From the NCBI GenBank assembly GCA_007922225.1, contig ML679946.1, positions 94,494,759 through 94,558,758 of the forward strand: DNA of 64,000 nucleotides. Direction: 5' to 3'. The notes under the pieces are model-generated. The model made no database searches. It saw only the letters and a program-made list of their open reading frames with translations, and was not told where the DNA came from. Position numbers and translations under genes: made by a program. This DNA comes from Emydura subglobosa. Its lineage: Eukaryota; Chordata; Testudines; Chelidae. This document shows, one piece after another, positions 32,750-43,789 of the stretch (positions within the stretch are counted from its first letter, which is position 1; each line of letters starts with the position of its first letter).

Positions 32750-33430
32750 TATCATATATGAGAACAGGGAGAACAAGGGTCTAAAACCCAGCTTGTAAGC
32801 TACCTGAGGAGCTGGTGAACAGAACCAGGCAACAGAGGAGTTTTGCAAGGGAGTTTAGAAAGGGATCTGAAATCCAGATATACTTAATAAACATTCTCTA
32901 AACTAAGGCAAATAACTTGCCCCACAACCAAAATTTCCCCTCCCCCCCTCCAAAAAAATATCACACACAAAGAATAAACACACCAAAAAAGCCTCTGCAA
33001 GAGTAAAAATAATACAGGCAGAAGTCCAACAGCTTATTGCACTGAATGCCGCATATACAATTACCTGCCTTGTGGGCAGGTGGCATATGTGCACCTTTGA
33101 TGAAACCAGCTCATGGCCCTCAGAGACGGAGTACAAGCTCTTGAGACCAGAGTGGTTGCACTGAGGGCACTAAGACGGGCAGAGAGGTACATCGATGAGA
33201 CTTTCAGGGACACAGTAGACTGGTCTGACAGCCTCTGTGCTGTTGAGGAGGATGAAAGTCTTGGGGAAGGAGAACATCAAGCTGGAGAAGAGGGAAATGA
33301 TCCCATAATTTGGATCCTCTTTCTAGATGATGTCATGGTATCCTCTCACACTGAGGGAACTTCTCTGGGTGAGGAAACCCCTGTTATTAGGAAGAGACCA
33401 GTAATAGTGATGGGGAATTCAATTATTAGA
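32750..33430 (+). mobile_element. CR1 5' region with ORF1 fragment
   Basis: 33,060-33,430 encodes an ORF1-type piece, and the preceding 300 bp ('ggtctaaaacccagcttgtaagctacctgaggagctggtgaac') may be the matching 5' untranslated region. It is the only 5' CR1 material in the window, because the other copies are 5'-truncated. It stops exactly where a minus-strand CR1 3' end begins at 33,431. The 5' boundary is not clear. Confidence 0.5.
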
Positions 33431-33448
33431 AATCATAGGATCATATAA
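33060..33448 (+). pseudogene. CR1 ORF1 remnant: coiled-coil start and esterase-type GxS block
   Basis: The frame from 33,113 reads LRDGVQALETRVVALRALRR and AERYIDETFRDTVD, a leucine/arginine heptad-like coiled coil. An acidic linker and RKRPVIVMGNSIIRN follow. This last block resembles the GDS motif that opens the SGNH esterase-like domain found in ORF1 of CR1/L2-type LINEs, with the aspartate changed to asparagine. ORF1 proteins bind RNA. Two stops precede position 33,113. The frame is cut off by the inverted CR1 at 33,431. The assignment rests on motif shape and location in a LINE cluster. Confidence 0.55.
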
Positions 33449-33718
33449 CCACAAGAGTGAGCAGGGACCGCCGAGGTCATCTAGTCTAACCCCCTGCCAA
33501 AATACAGGATTTGTTGTATCTAAACGGTCCAAGACAGGTGGCTAGCCAGCATCTTTTTGAAAAACTTAAGTGAAGAAGCTTCCACAACTTCCCTAGGCAG
33601 TTTGTGCCATTGTCCTACTGTTCTTACAGTTAAAAAGCTTTTCCTGAGCTGTAATTTAAATTGCTATGCTATAATTTGAACCCATTGCCTCGTGCTGCCT
33701 TCTGTGACAAGACAGAAC
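33431..33718 (-). repeat. CR1 3' end fragment, minus strand, separate subfamily
   Basis: 'aatcataggatcatataaccacaagagtgagcagggaccgccgaggtcatctagtctaacccc' is the inverted CR1 terminus, followed by the C-terminal coding part in reverse. It runs into 'gccttctgtgacaagac' and then another CR1 terminus. It differs from the adjoining copy, so it is not an internal duplication of it. Confidence 0.88.
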
Positions 33719-35478
33719 ACAGAATCGTAGAAGATTAGGGTTGGAAGGGACCTCAGGAGGTCATCTAGTCCAAACCTCTGCTCAAAGCAGGACCAACCCC
33801 AACTAAACCATCCCAGCCAGGGCTTTGTCAAATTCTCCTTAGAAATCTCTAAGAATGGACAATCCATCGCCTCCCTAGGTAACCCATTCCAGATCTTCAC
33901 CGCCCTCCTAGTGAAAAAGTTTTGCCTAATATCCAACTTAGACCTCCCCCACTGCAACTTGACATGAGTGCTTCTAGTTCTGTCATCTGCCACCACTGAG
34001 AACAGCCTAGCTCCATCCTCCTGGAACCCCCTTTCAGGTAGTTAAAGCCTGCTAACAAATCCCCCCTCACTCTTCTCTTCTGCAGACTAAATAAAACCAG
34101 TTCCCTCAGCTTCTCCTCACAAGTCATGTCCTCCATCCCCCTAATGATTTCCGCTGCCCTCTGCTGGATTCTCTCCAATTTGTCCACATCCTTCCTGTAG
34201 TGGGGGGCCCAAAACTTACAGAATACTCCAAATGTGGCCTCACCAGTGCCGAACAGAGGGGAATAATCACTTCCCTCGATCTGTTGGCAATGCTCCTACT
34301 AATGCAGCCTATTATGTCATTAGCTTTCTTGGCAACAAGAGCACACTGCTGACTCATATCCAGCTTCTTATCCACTGTAACCAACAGGTCATTTTCTGCA
34401 GAACTGCTGCCCAACCAGTCAGTAACCAGTCTGTAGCAGTGCATGGGATTCTTCCGTCCTAAGTGCAGGACTCTGCACTTGTCCTTGTTGAGCCTCATCA
34501 GATTTCTTTTAGCCCAGTCCACCAATTTGTCTCAGTCACTGTGTATTCTATCCCTACATTTCAGCGTATCTACTACTCTCCCCAGGTTAGTGTCATCTGC
34601 AAACTTGCTGAGGGTGCAATCCACCCCATCCTCCAGATCATTAATGAAGATGTTGAACAAAACTGGCCCCAGGATCGAACCCTGGGGCACTCCGCTTGTC
34701 CAGCTGCCAACTAGATATCGAGCCATTGATCACTACCCATTGAGGGTGATAATCTAGCCAGCTTTCTATCCACCTTTTAGTCCATTCGTCCAACCCATAC
34801 TTCTTTAACTTGGGATACCATAACAAAAACTTTGCTGAAGTCAAGTCAGATCCGCTGCTTTCCCTACATCCACAGAGCCACTTTTCTCATCAAAAAAGGC
34901 AATCAGGTTGATCAGGCTTAACTTGCCCTTGGTGAATGCATGCTGACTGTTCCTGATCACCTTCCTCTCCTTCAAATGCTTTAAATGGATTCCTAGAGGA
35001 CCTGTTCCATGATTTTTCCAGGGACTGAGGTGAGGCTCACTGGTCTGTAGTTCCCCGTATACTTCTCCTTCCCTTTTTTAAAGATGGGCACTATATTTGT
35101 CTTTTCCCAATCATCTGGGACCTCCACCGATCGCCACAAGATTTCCAAGATAATTGCCAATGTCTGTGCAATCACATCAGCCAACTCTCTCAGCACCCTC
35201 AGATTAATTGCATCCAGCCCCATGGACTTGTGTATGTCCAGCTTTTCTAAGTAGTTCTGGACCTGTTCTTTCACCATTGAAGGCTGCTCACCTTCTCCCC
35301 ATACTGTGCTGCCCCGTGTAGTATTCTGGGAGCTGACTTTGTCTGTGAAGACAGAGGCAAAAAAAGCATTGAGTACTTCATCTGTTACAGGTTGCCTCCC
35401 CCATTCTGTAAGGGGTCCACACTTTCCCTGACCTTCTTCTTGTTGCTAACATAATTGTATAAAGCAGCTTCGAAACCA
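33719..35478 (-). mobile_element. CR1 LINE, 5'-truncated, best-preserved RT copy
   Basis: The plus strand begins 'acacagaatcgtagaagattagggttgg', the inverted CR1 end. Minus-strand frames, in order from 35,277 down, give: LDIHKSMGLDAINLRVLREL and [19 protein letters not shown] (34,993-35,277); LKKYGLDEWTKRWIESWLDY (34,641-34,844); [20 protein letters not shown] then the catalytic [10 protein letters not shown] (34,532-34,726); KRNLMRLNKDKCRVLHLGRK (34,124-34,525); and RSKLDIRQNFFTRRAVKIWN (33,664-33,996). The endonuclease half is missing. Although the FADD box is intact, frameshifts and stops separate the pieces, so it cannot work. Confidence 0.96.
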
Positions 35479-36460
35479 TCTTAGCTGACTACACAAGGAT
35501 TCACCCAGCAGAGAAGAATTCCCCAGGAGGCATAAAACTGATCCTGTGCCACCCCCTTCTTGCAAAGGGAGCATGGCCACAAGCTATAGTAGCCCTGACT
35601 GGGGGAGTAAAGGGGATCTACAGCCATCATTGTGCCTTCCGATGGCAGGATCTGTATCAAGCAGAACTCCATCAGACCAGAGGTTGTAGTCCAAGATAGC
35701 TAGCTGTGTAAATGATTTCATCTTAACAGTATGTAGCATCTTTAGATCACTGAAATGTCTTACAAGCACTCACATTAAAATATATATATAAAACTCTTCT
35801 ATAACCTGTGTGATGGGGAAAGAAGAAGATAAAAAGTAGAATTCCTATTGAAGCATTGCTGAGCCAGAAGATCAAAACTGCTTCTTAAATGACTTAAAAG
35901 ACTAAGACCAAACTTCCCCAGATGAACTTGCTGACCTGCCTGCCCTCCTCAGTCTCCCGCAGAAACTTGTGTCTTAGTTAAATTTATCTGCAAGGAATTC
36001 TTTCACAGTCAAGCCTTCACGAAGCTGTTCTTTGATTAGGAGTGTCAAAAAATAAGGATGAGTATCATGGGAGTAAAAATGGAAATGCAGAGATTGTGAA
36101 ATGAATCAGCCCAGCAGAAGTATGGAAACTAAAAGTAACCATGAACCTAGAATAGCTCGTTGTGAGACAAAACATCCCACTGGCTGAAATCTATCTACAC
36201 TACCAGCAAATTTAAATTGCAGGAGACTTGTCAAGCTTGGAATTGCACCTAAAATAGTCTGTGTCAGCTCTGGAAGCCTTTTAGAAAATTGAAGTGAAGT
36301 TTTGTATTCAAATGCACCGACTCTAATGATATCTGATGAATTAAAAATAAATGAAAGAAGCATTCATCACTTATTTATAACAAAGAAATTACAAATCAGG
36401 CCACCATCAGTTCATCTTACTTGCCATGATTCAGCATGTTATTTTCATGTAAAAATTACC
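35479..36460. other. No gene recognised
   Basis: AT-rich DNA without repeats I can name; a short TA run at about 35,780-35,791. 36,020-36,450 is compositionally even, with several ATTA cores, but nothing decisive. Confidence 0.4.
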
Positions 36461-36633
36461 ATGTGAAATAATGGAAAAACAAGGTGAGTGAGGTAATATC
36501 TTTTATTGGACCAAACTTCTGTTGCTGAAAGAGACAAGCTTTCGAGTTTACACAGAGCTCTTCTTTAGGTCTGGGAAAGGTACTTGGAGTGTCACAGCTA
36601 AATACAAGGTGGAACAGATTGTTTAGCATAAGT

Positions 36634-37056
36634 CAGCAGTTCTCAACCTTTTTTTCCCGAGTACCACTCGGGTCAGGTACAGTCAGGTCAAGTACCGCTT
36701 CACCTGACTGTACCTGGCCCGAGTGGAACTCGGTAAATAAGCAGGGGGAACACTTTCGTCGTCGGCGGGATTGCATGGAGAGATCAATGCCCGCCGCCGA
36801 AACCCTGCCGCAGTTTGACCGTTTTCGGCGGCAAGGTGGGTGGGACTTTCGGCAGCAGTGGGCTTTCTCGGCGGTGGGGGGATTCCACGGCGGCAGGGTT
36901 TCACAGTGGGGGGGGGATTCGGCAGCGGCGAGCTTTTTCGGCGGCGGCGGGTGGGGGGTTCGGCAGCGGAATCGGCAGCGAGGTTTGCCTCGCGTACCAC
37001 CGAGCCGTCTTCCGCGTACCACTGGTGGTACGCGTACCACCAGTTGAGAACCGCTG
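36634..37056. mobile_element. Non-autonomous hAT element, 423 bp, with perfect 8-bp target duplication
   Basis: Starts 'cagcagttctcaac' and ends 'gttgagaaccgctg'; 13 of 14 terminal positions pair. The flanking GCATAAGT at 36,626-36,633 and 37,057-37,064 is a perfect 8-bp direct repeat, the hAT signature. Removing the element and one repeat restores a continuous PLE arm (compare 38,050-38,075 on the other arm). The interior is very GC-rich with repeated 'ttcggcggcgg'/'ttcggcagc' units. The open frames of up to 152 codons across it are compositional and not taken as genes. Confidence 0.93.
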
Positions 37057-37064
37057 GCATAAGT

Positions 37065-37440
37065 AGTTAACAACATATTGCAAGAGACCCTTCAAGGTGA
37101 AGTGATCAGTTAACACCTTCCCAGTCATAGGAGGAAAAAGGGCGTGGGTGACTGTGTTACAGATTGTTGTAATAAGCCAAAAATCCATGAGTATTGAGTC
37201 TATGAGGATAGTGTCTAGAAAATTTATTAATTTAAGCTCCCAGGTTCATCTTTTGAAGGTCTTGTGCAGGTTTCCTTTGAGGATGAGAGCTGAGAGGTCA
37301 GATATGGAGTGATAGATGATATGGTGTTTTGGTTGTTTATCATTTTTCTGTGAGTTCATTTAAGAGTGTGGTAATTGTCTTGTTTCACCCTCGTAATTGT
37401 TACTGGGGCATTTAGTGCACTGGAGGAGGTACACCACATG
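37065..37440 (-). pseudogene. PLE GIY-YIG endonuclease remnant, left arm
   Basis: The minus strand near 37,440-37,330 reads CTKCPSNNYEGETRQ, followed after a stop by MNSQK. This matches the 'C-T-K-C-P.NNYVGET.Q.LR.R..SH' segment of the GIY-YIG domain in animal Penelope-like elements. In these elements the domain, C-terminal to the RT, nicks DNA for target-primed insertion. The catalytic tyrosine pair and downstream residues are damaged; no RT part is present in this arm. Confidence 0.7.
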
Positions 37441-37442
37441 TT

Positions 37443-37694
37443 GTGATAGACGTGTTAAGACTCATGGTCATCATCAGAAGCATGTTCTCCACAGACCAAG
37501 ACAAACCAGCTCAAAGTGGTACCGGACCCTACCCTAACAACAGATGCAAAACCTGTAGACATGTCTCCACTGCTGTGATGATCAACCCCTTCCACATCAC
37601 ACCTTTCAAGATCTGTGTGTCCTACACATACGTATCATGCCGTGTGGTGCATCTCATCCACTGCACTAAATGCCCCAATAACAACTGTAGGTGA
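37443..37694 (+). pseudogene. PLE linker and GIY-YIG endonuclease remnant, right arm
   Basis: The plus-strand frame reads GPYPNNRCKTCRHVSTAVM, then TPFKICVSYTYVSCRVVHLI and CTKCPNNNC, ending at a stop. The cysteine-rich linker (CxxC ... CTKCP) just before GIY-YIG is a PLE hallmark. The first part extends further 5' than the inverted left arm, so the two arms are not the same length. Confidence 0.75.
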
Positions 37695-37968
37695 AATTGA
37701 GAAACACTACACTTTTGAATGCGCTCATCCAGAAAAATGATGAAAGACGAGAACACCATATCACCCAGAGGCAAACACTTTTCAAAAAGCCCTTTCACTT
37801 TTCCCTATCTGACCTCTTAGTCCTCATGGGAAACTTGTACAACACCTTCAAATATGAGCCTGGGAGCTTAAATTCATAACTTTGCCATACACTAAAAATC
37901 ATGAACTTAATAAAGACACTGGATTTTTGGCTCATTTTAACAATCTGTAACCCTCTAACCTCCCTCCA

Positions 37969-37988
37969 TACACACACACACACACACC
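37969..37988. repeat. (CA)n microsatellite in the PLE right arm
   Basis: A run of CA dinucleotides of about 20 bp. Confidence 0.95.
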
Positions 37989-38266
37989 CTTTCTCCCCAA
38001 CTGGGAAGGTGTTAACTGACCACCTCACAATGAATGGTTTCTTGCAATATGTGTTAACTTATGCTAAATAATCTGTTCCACCTTGTATTTAGCTGTGACA
38101 CTCAGAGTAACTCTCCCAGACCTGAAGAAGAGCTCTGTGTAAGCTCAGAAGCTTGTCTCTTTCAAGAACAGACATTGGTCCAATAAAAGATATTAACTCA
38201 CCCCACTTGGCTCTCTGATATCTTGGGACCAACAAAGCTACAGCTACACTGCCAATGTGAAATAAT

Positions 38267-39884
38267 AACAAAGATATGATTTTTAAAGGGGAGAAAAATT
38301 CTTTTAGCTATTCACCTTCATGGAACAAGCTTATTCGCTCAATTGCTTGACAGGTACAGATAATTGATGGATCAGTTAGGAAATTCCACATTGGCACATA
38401 CCATATGCCACGAGACAGACAAATTCCTACCCAAGCTGCTTGGCAAATATCTCCTGTTGTGTTCAAAGTTTTGGCGACCTCCAGCACAAACTATTGATCT
38501 TCATAAAATAATATGAGTCACTACATACATTTAGCATTGGCGACACGTTGACAACACGGGTCCTGGCTAATGCAACCCAACCATGTCTTTTTCTTTCGGA
38601 ATGCGCTGTAATCATTTGGCTCTGTGTAATATTGATAACAATAGGCCCACTGTTTTGTCACATAGGCTTAATTATTACTTTCTTTTTTTTTAAATTTCAG
38701 GTAGCCGCTGAGAAATGTAATGGGTCATGTGTATAGCTTCTGTAGATCTTTGGTGCAATGGACCATTTGAGTCACATAACGACACACAGATCAGAGAAAT
38801 ATTAAGCAACTCATTTTTGTTGCTCTCTCTTTGGGTCAATAAAAATCTCCCTCAGATTTAAAAAAAAAAAAAAAAATCTTCAGTGCTACTTCAGTCTCTT
38901 GACCTCTCCCACAAAAATCTTCCATAATTTTTTTTAAACGTTTCACTATTCTTGGTTCTGAATGAAGTATATTATAATAGCTCTTCTGGAAAGTATCAAA
39001 CAGGATACAACCAAATTAAAGAGAGAGTACAGAATGTGTGTCTCCTCTGTAACTGGTTGCAGCAACTCTGAGAACAAAATGGCAGCTGCCTCAGAAGACA
39101 GGAGATTTACCATCATGTTAAAAGTGCAGTACCTGAAAAATATAGTCATAACAGTTATATATAGCCTGGACTTTAAAAAAGCAGCTGAAAATCCTAACCC
39201 ACATAGCTACAAACTCAAGGCAAATGTAACCTACACTTTAGACAGCATGGGTCTCTGTTACCGCCTAACCCCTGGTGCGCATACCAGATTAAGGAGTCTG
39301 CTACAGGTAACAGCTGAAGGAGTTAGTTCTTTATCTCAGATGTTAATGGTTTGTGATTTTAGCACCAAACAGCTTGGGCCCAAGCAGAGTCGATTACACA
39401 AACATTAACCAGAAACAATCTCAAATTTTCTATTAACTTGCTCCCTGCTCTGTGTTACTGTATAATTCATCAGCTTCGGTTTTTTATCCGCAGGAGTGCA
39501 GTAACTATACAGCCACCTGCCTGCCAAGCAGCCAGTTCAGTCTGGTGCTGATCTCTGTGCAGCATGACTGCACTCCAGCTTGCAGGATGTTCTTAATTAT
39601 TTAGTTGTCATTACTAATAATAATTAATAATGAATTAATAATCAGTCCTGCAGAGCAAGGGTCTCAACCTGGCCTCCAATACTGCAGGCACAATTTTGCA
39701 CTTGCATTTAATCACGGGCACAGTTAGAGCATATATAGTTCAGCTGATTGCCTGTGCTGACAGATCAGGATTTTAGACACAAAAACGCTGTCATTTGTGC
39801 CTACTGTTAATAACAGATGGAAAATTCTCTGTGTATTTTTTGTGCCAAATTAGAGGCTGTTTCTGAAAATCAGACCCTTAATGT
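38267..39884. other. No gene accepted; homopolymer runs and one long unassigned frame
   Basis: A T-run lies at 38,683-38,691 and an A17 run at about 38,859-38,875. The plus-strand frame 38,962-39,408 (148 codons, starts MKYIIIALLESIKQDTTKLK) has no known motif, and its length is near the chance maximum for 64 kb. It is not called as a gene. Other sequence is unassigned. Confidence 0.4.
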
Positions 39885-40150
39885 TGTTGTTTATTATATT
39901 TACTATTATTATTACAGTAATGCCTAGAGCTGAGATCAGGGCCCCATGTAGTGCTGGGCAATGTACACACATATAACTTTGTGTCTGCCCTAACACAGAC
40001 CAAAGATGGGGGGAAGGTAGATTATCTCCATATTATAGATGTAGAATTGAAACACCCAGAGATAAAGTGATTTGCCCAAGGTCATACAAGAAGTTGTGGC
40101 AGGGCTGGAATGTGACCATTATCTATTAAGTCTTAAATCAAAGCCCTGAG
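39885..40150 (-). repeat. tRNA-derived SINE, inverted
   Basis: From left: inverted tail 'attacagtaatgcctagagctgagatcagggccccatgtagtgctgggcaatgtacac', inverted body 'cccagagataaagtgatttgcccaaggtcatacaagaag', then 'ggcagggctggaatgtgacc', where the B-box side begins. This matches, in reverse, the SINE copies at 3385 and 46,830. Confidence 0.85.
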
Positions 40151-40704
40151 GTAAAACCATTATTCCCCTTTAGAAGCTGTGTTAGCACTGTGGGCCCCTG
40201 GTAACAATCCTCCTGTATATGTCTGGGATGTTGTCCACTTAAGAGAAGGGTTTCATTCAGTACCGTAGGCCTACACTTGGGTAGTGATAAAATGCACAAG
40301 CTAATATTTATGGGCATGGCAATGGACAATCCAATTTTGCATTATCAGAGAATAGAGGAGATGACCCTAGAAGGTCTTTTCCATCTCTGATTTCTATCAT
40401 TGTGAGAGTGACGCCACCTGACCGTAGAGGTAGTTCCCTGCAAATGCCAAGCCTGGGGAAAACCTCCTAAACCTCAGCATATGCAGAGTGGATGGATTCT
40501 GGCCTTCCCTGGGGAAGGCTGAAGCTCTGAGAGGAGGCAGATTGATGGCTACAATCAGCTCTTTCTTTTTGTATCTCTTGAAAACTTAACTTCCTGTTTG
40601 GGGTTGTTCCAACCCAAGCTTTGAGGTGGACTGTCCAAATTGTGGTCCAACTTCAGAAAGCAATCTCAGCTGGGTTTAGCTATTCTGATTTCTCCCTTTT
40701 AATA
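40151..40704. other. No gene recognised
   Basis: Unassigned sequence. No repeats or exon-like features seen. Confidence 0.35.
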
Positions 40705-40875
40705 TATATACATATGGCCCTTTTCATCACAAAGGATCACAAAGCACATTACAAAGTATGTACTATAAATATAGCATCACTGATATGCAGCCACGGCTGG
40801 AAAGGCAACAACCAACAACTTTGAGAAAAAGGAAAATTTTGGCCAAGGACACTAGAAAAATCTCCTAAAGAAACA
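40705..40875 (+). repeat. Old dispersed repeat (cttttcatcacaaaggatcacaaagca type)
   Basis: Contains 'cccttttcatcacaaaggatcacaaagcacattacaaa' and ends 'gaaaattttggccaaggacac'. It shares its start with the fragment at 20,778-20,850. Probably a LINE or SINE 3' relic. Confidence 0.5.
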
Positions 40876-40954
40876 CCATGGATCTTTAGGCTATTCAGTA
40901 CATCATTCATGCTGACAGCTTACCTTACCTAGTCTTGATTCTCTGTAAACAAAG

Positions 40955-41280
40955 TGTTTCAGTCACCTCCCTTGGTTATTCTTATTGTTAAAAACTATTT
41001 CCTAATGTCTACCCTAAACTTTTCCTTTCCTAGTTTCAAACCAAAGCTCCTTGTCATACCATCTTCTGAAACCAAAGAATTCTCTTCCTTTATTTTTATA
41101 TTTACCTTAAAGCTATTTATAAACTAGGATCATGTCCCTCCTGCATTCTCTCTGTAATAGACTATATAAATTCAACTCCCTCAGTCTGTCCTCATATAAT
41201 TTATCTTCTAACCCTTGAATCATTCTTATTGTCCTTTCTATTTTCTCTAGCTTCTACATAGCCTTCCTAAACAGCTTAGG
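40955..41280 (-). repeat. Diverged CR1 fragment, minus strand
   Basis: The inverted C-terminal coding pattern of CR1 is visible: 'tattgttaaaaactatttcctaatgtctaccctaaac' corresponds to the 'LDIRKNFF..R' region in reverse, then 'aaattcaactccctcagtctgtcctcatataa' and 'ttattgtcctttctattttctctagcttctaca'. The colinear blocks match 33,905-34,200 of the better-kept copy. It lacks the 3' terminus. Much older than the other copies by divergence. Confidence 0.75.
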
Positions 41281-43789
41281 TTTTTGCTGATGCCATTTAA
41301 AAAACCCTGAAATTGCACTAGAAAAAGAAAAAGGCTTTTTGTTTTATTAGGTTTATATTTTTGTGTTTAAAACACCCAGGGTAAAAAAGTAAAAATCATC
41401 AGTTTCACTTTCTAGATGAAGCCTTTCTCATTGTTTGATCGCCAAGCAAAATGTTAATTAACCAAGAGGGACTGAGCCCACAACAACTAAAGAAGTCTCA
41501 GCTGTAGCCACCATCCACAGCTGTTTGTATGCCAGCCATAAAGTTTTCCTCCCTAGAGTCCTTCCTGAGTGATAAGGGTGGAGAATCTAATATTAATCAT
41601 AGCCATTGTGGGAAGAATTAGTAATAAGATGGAAAAGTTTCAGCTCCAGCAAACGTCATTAGTAACCAAAATCTTTATTGTCAGATGGGTATTTGGCTGC
41701 CTATGTAAAATGAGCTGGCTGCTCTCCTTACAAATGGACAGCTATTCTTTGGGTGAATGGTTATGAATCAGAGAGAGTCACTTTCTTCTCACTCTGAACA
41801 AGGAACTTTATTGAAAGCAGTTTTGTTCCAAAAGCTATTCTGCCTCTCTTTCCCACTCTCTACTTTGCTGCACAGCTTCTGCCTGGAAAACTTCCCCTTC
41901 ACATCCTCCCCTCCTTGCTGCTACAGTTTAAAGAAATAGTGCAGCATCTATCTATCTATCTATCACATTTGCTTCCCATTCACTTTCTTTTTTCTTCTCT
42001 GTATGAAAATTTTTTCTCGATAACTAATACATAAAAACAAAATGATAAATCCAGATGAGTCACCAAGAACACACCCATTCATCTTCTAGCTTTGAGAAGG
42101 ATTTTGACTCATCAGTTCTCTTACATGATCAAATTTCAAAAGTATTGACTTCTGTTCCATGTTTTAAATAAATCATAGGCTTCTTATGAACAGCATGATT
42201 TCTCTTTCCTCTGGAAGAGGTGCAAATACCACAGTTACTCCAGTCACCTGGCAATTTCCCTGAGGCTGGAAGCAGCCCGTGAAGATGTCTATTTCCCCTG
42301 CACTGAATATCATACCCCACAACCTGCAAAGGCCCAAATGCTGCATGTAACAGAGACCCAAAGTGAGTGCACACATGTCCTTCCTTCAGTGTGAATAACT
42401 CTGTTCCTTTAGTGGAAAGGACTCTTTCTCTAGCCTCAGTGTCCTGATTCTTTATGTCTGATGAGACATTAGATTAGTGTGGAATGTAAGTAACTTTAGG
42501 ACTGAATTAGAGATGTTCTTCATAGTGAGGTATATTTGAGAGGTAAGTTTAGTACTTTGCTCTGTCTCCCCAGTGTAGGATCTGGAGTTTTCAGCTATGA
42601 CCAGTGACAACTGTTGATGTTGTCCAGCATTTTCCTCCTCCAGTTCTATCGATCCTTGTATGAGCTGGGTAATCTGAGTTATCATTACAAGCCTTAAAGA
42701 AGGAAACCCAAGACTCTCAGGTTTGGAATCTCTCAACCATCCTTTTTGCAGAGCCTCTTAAGATCAGATCTGCCTCTGAGACTGGCAATGCTGTTCTGCT
42801 CTGTTGCACTGTAAACAACTGAGCTAGTCTTACAACCGTGACTGACATGGGGCTTAGCTCAGCAGAATTAATATGGAGTCTTGTGGGAGCAATCTGGACC
42901 GCTCTCTGCCAGTCCATTGCTTTGTGACTTTTGATCAGTAAAGAGCAGTCACTCAGCAGTAACTGTTCTTCAGGAGGTGCCTCTTCGTATGGACGTGGCT
43001 TTTGAAGGCAGTTCTGCAGCTGGACACCAGGGAGTCAAATCCCACAAGTGGAAATATCCCTAGGCCCTGGGCAAGGGAGGTTTGAAATCATACTGTACTG
43101 ATAAGCTTAGAATTCAGAGATGGAAAACCGTGGCCTCTTGAGGGTGACTATTATTGTGGAAGGTGATAAACGAGCGTACACTTTACAACTAAGTAAAACG
43201 TTACATTCTCAGTGACCTGCTGACGTGTGAGAAGAAGAATCTTTACAAACCTAGAAAATGGCCACCAGATAAATAAGTTCCTTTTTCCTCCTGCAGGTCT
43301 AAGGCTGTTCTTATTCAAGCTCTACTGGGTGCTACTGTGGAGATGAGAGGCTCTTTGGGTTTTCTTTCCACTCATTCTGTAAGACTCAAATGACTCCACC
43401 ATAGGTCTTGTCCTATGTAAGGGCGTCACACTGGGCTTGCTTTATGCATTTTGTGGCACCCTAGTGCCCCATTATGCATCCTGTCCAAGGTGTGTGGGTT
43501 TACTGTATGATTGCCATAGGTAAGTAGAGCTTCTTTGCTATTCAAGATACCAAAATTTACCGCTATGTTTAGAACAGCAACTGCTGTTGTATCTCCTGTG
43601 GTAGTTGTTGACCTTCATGGCAATCACTGTCTTCTAAAATTGGGTGCCGTTCAATTCAACCCTGACTGAAGATTAATTTAATCATCAGATCTAGGCACTA
43701 AAAATCATTCTGTAGGTTTGCAGGAAATTTCTTTCTTTAGAGAGACATTCTTCTCAAAAGAGAACCTCCCACTTGTAAAATAAAACTCT
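41281..43789. other. No gene recognised; ATCT microsatellite
   Basis: (ATCT)n lies at 41,947-41,964. Open frames such as 42,129-42,374 and 42,452-42,736 (minus) carry no motif. The remainder is unassigned. Confidence 0.4.

Larger units (their letters stand above)
36473..38254. mobile_element. Penelope-like element (PLE) copy in head-to-head inverted form
   Basis: The left arm (36,473-37,440, minus sense) and right arm (about 37,443-38,254, plus sense) are inverted copies of the same element 3' half. Outer ends pair: left 'ggtaatatcttttattggaccaaa', 'gagacaagctttcgag' and 'agctaaatacaaggtggaacag'; right 'ctgttccaccttgtatttagct', 'aagcttgtctctttc' and 'ttggtccaataaaagatatta'. The unit is flanked by a perfect 12-bp direct repeat, ATGTGAAATAAT, at 36,461-36,472 and 38,255-38,266. 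Both arms hold pieces of the GIY-YIG endonuclease region. The arms are broken by stops. A hAT element interrupts the left arm. Confidence 0.85.

Noticed and set aside
34532..34726. Intact FADD box suggesting an active reverse transcriptase
   Set aside because: The surrounding frames are split by several stops and frameshifts and the endonuclease half is missing.
36589..37076. Open frames of 125-152 codons on both strands
   Set aside because: They cross the ends of the GC-rich hAT element and reflect its arginine/glycine-coding repeats and lack of stops, not a gene.
38962..39408. 148-codon plus-strand open frame
   Set aside because: No motif, no domain pattern, no splice or promoter context, and the length is close to what chance gives across six frames of 64 kb.
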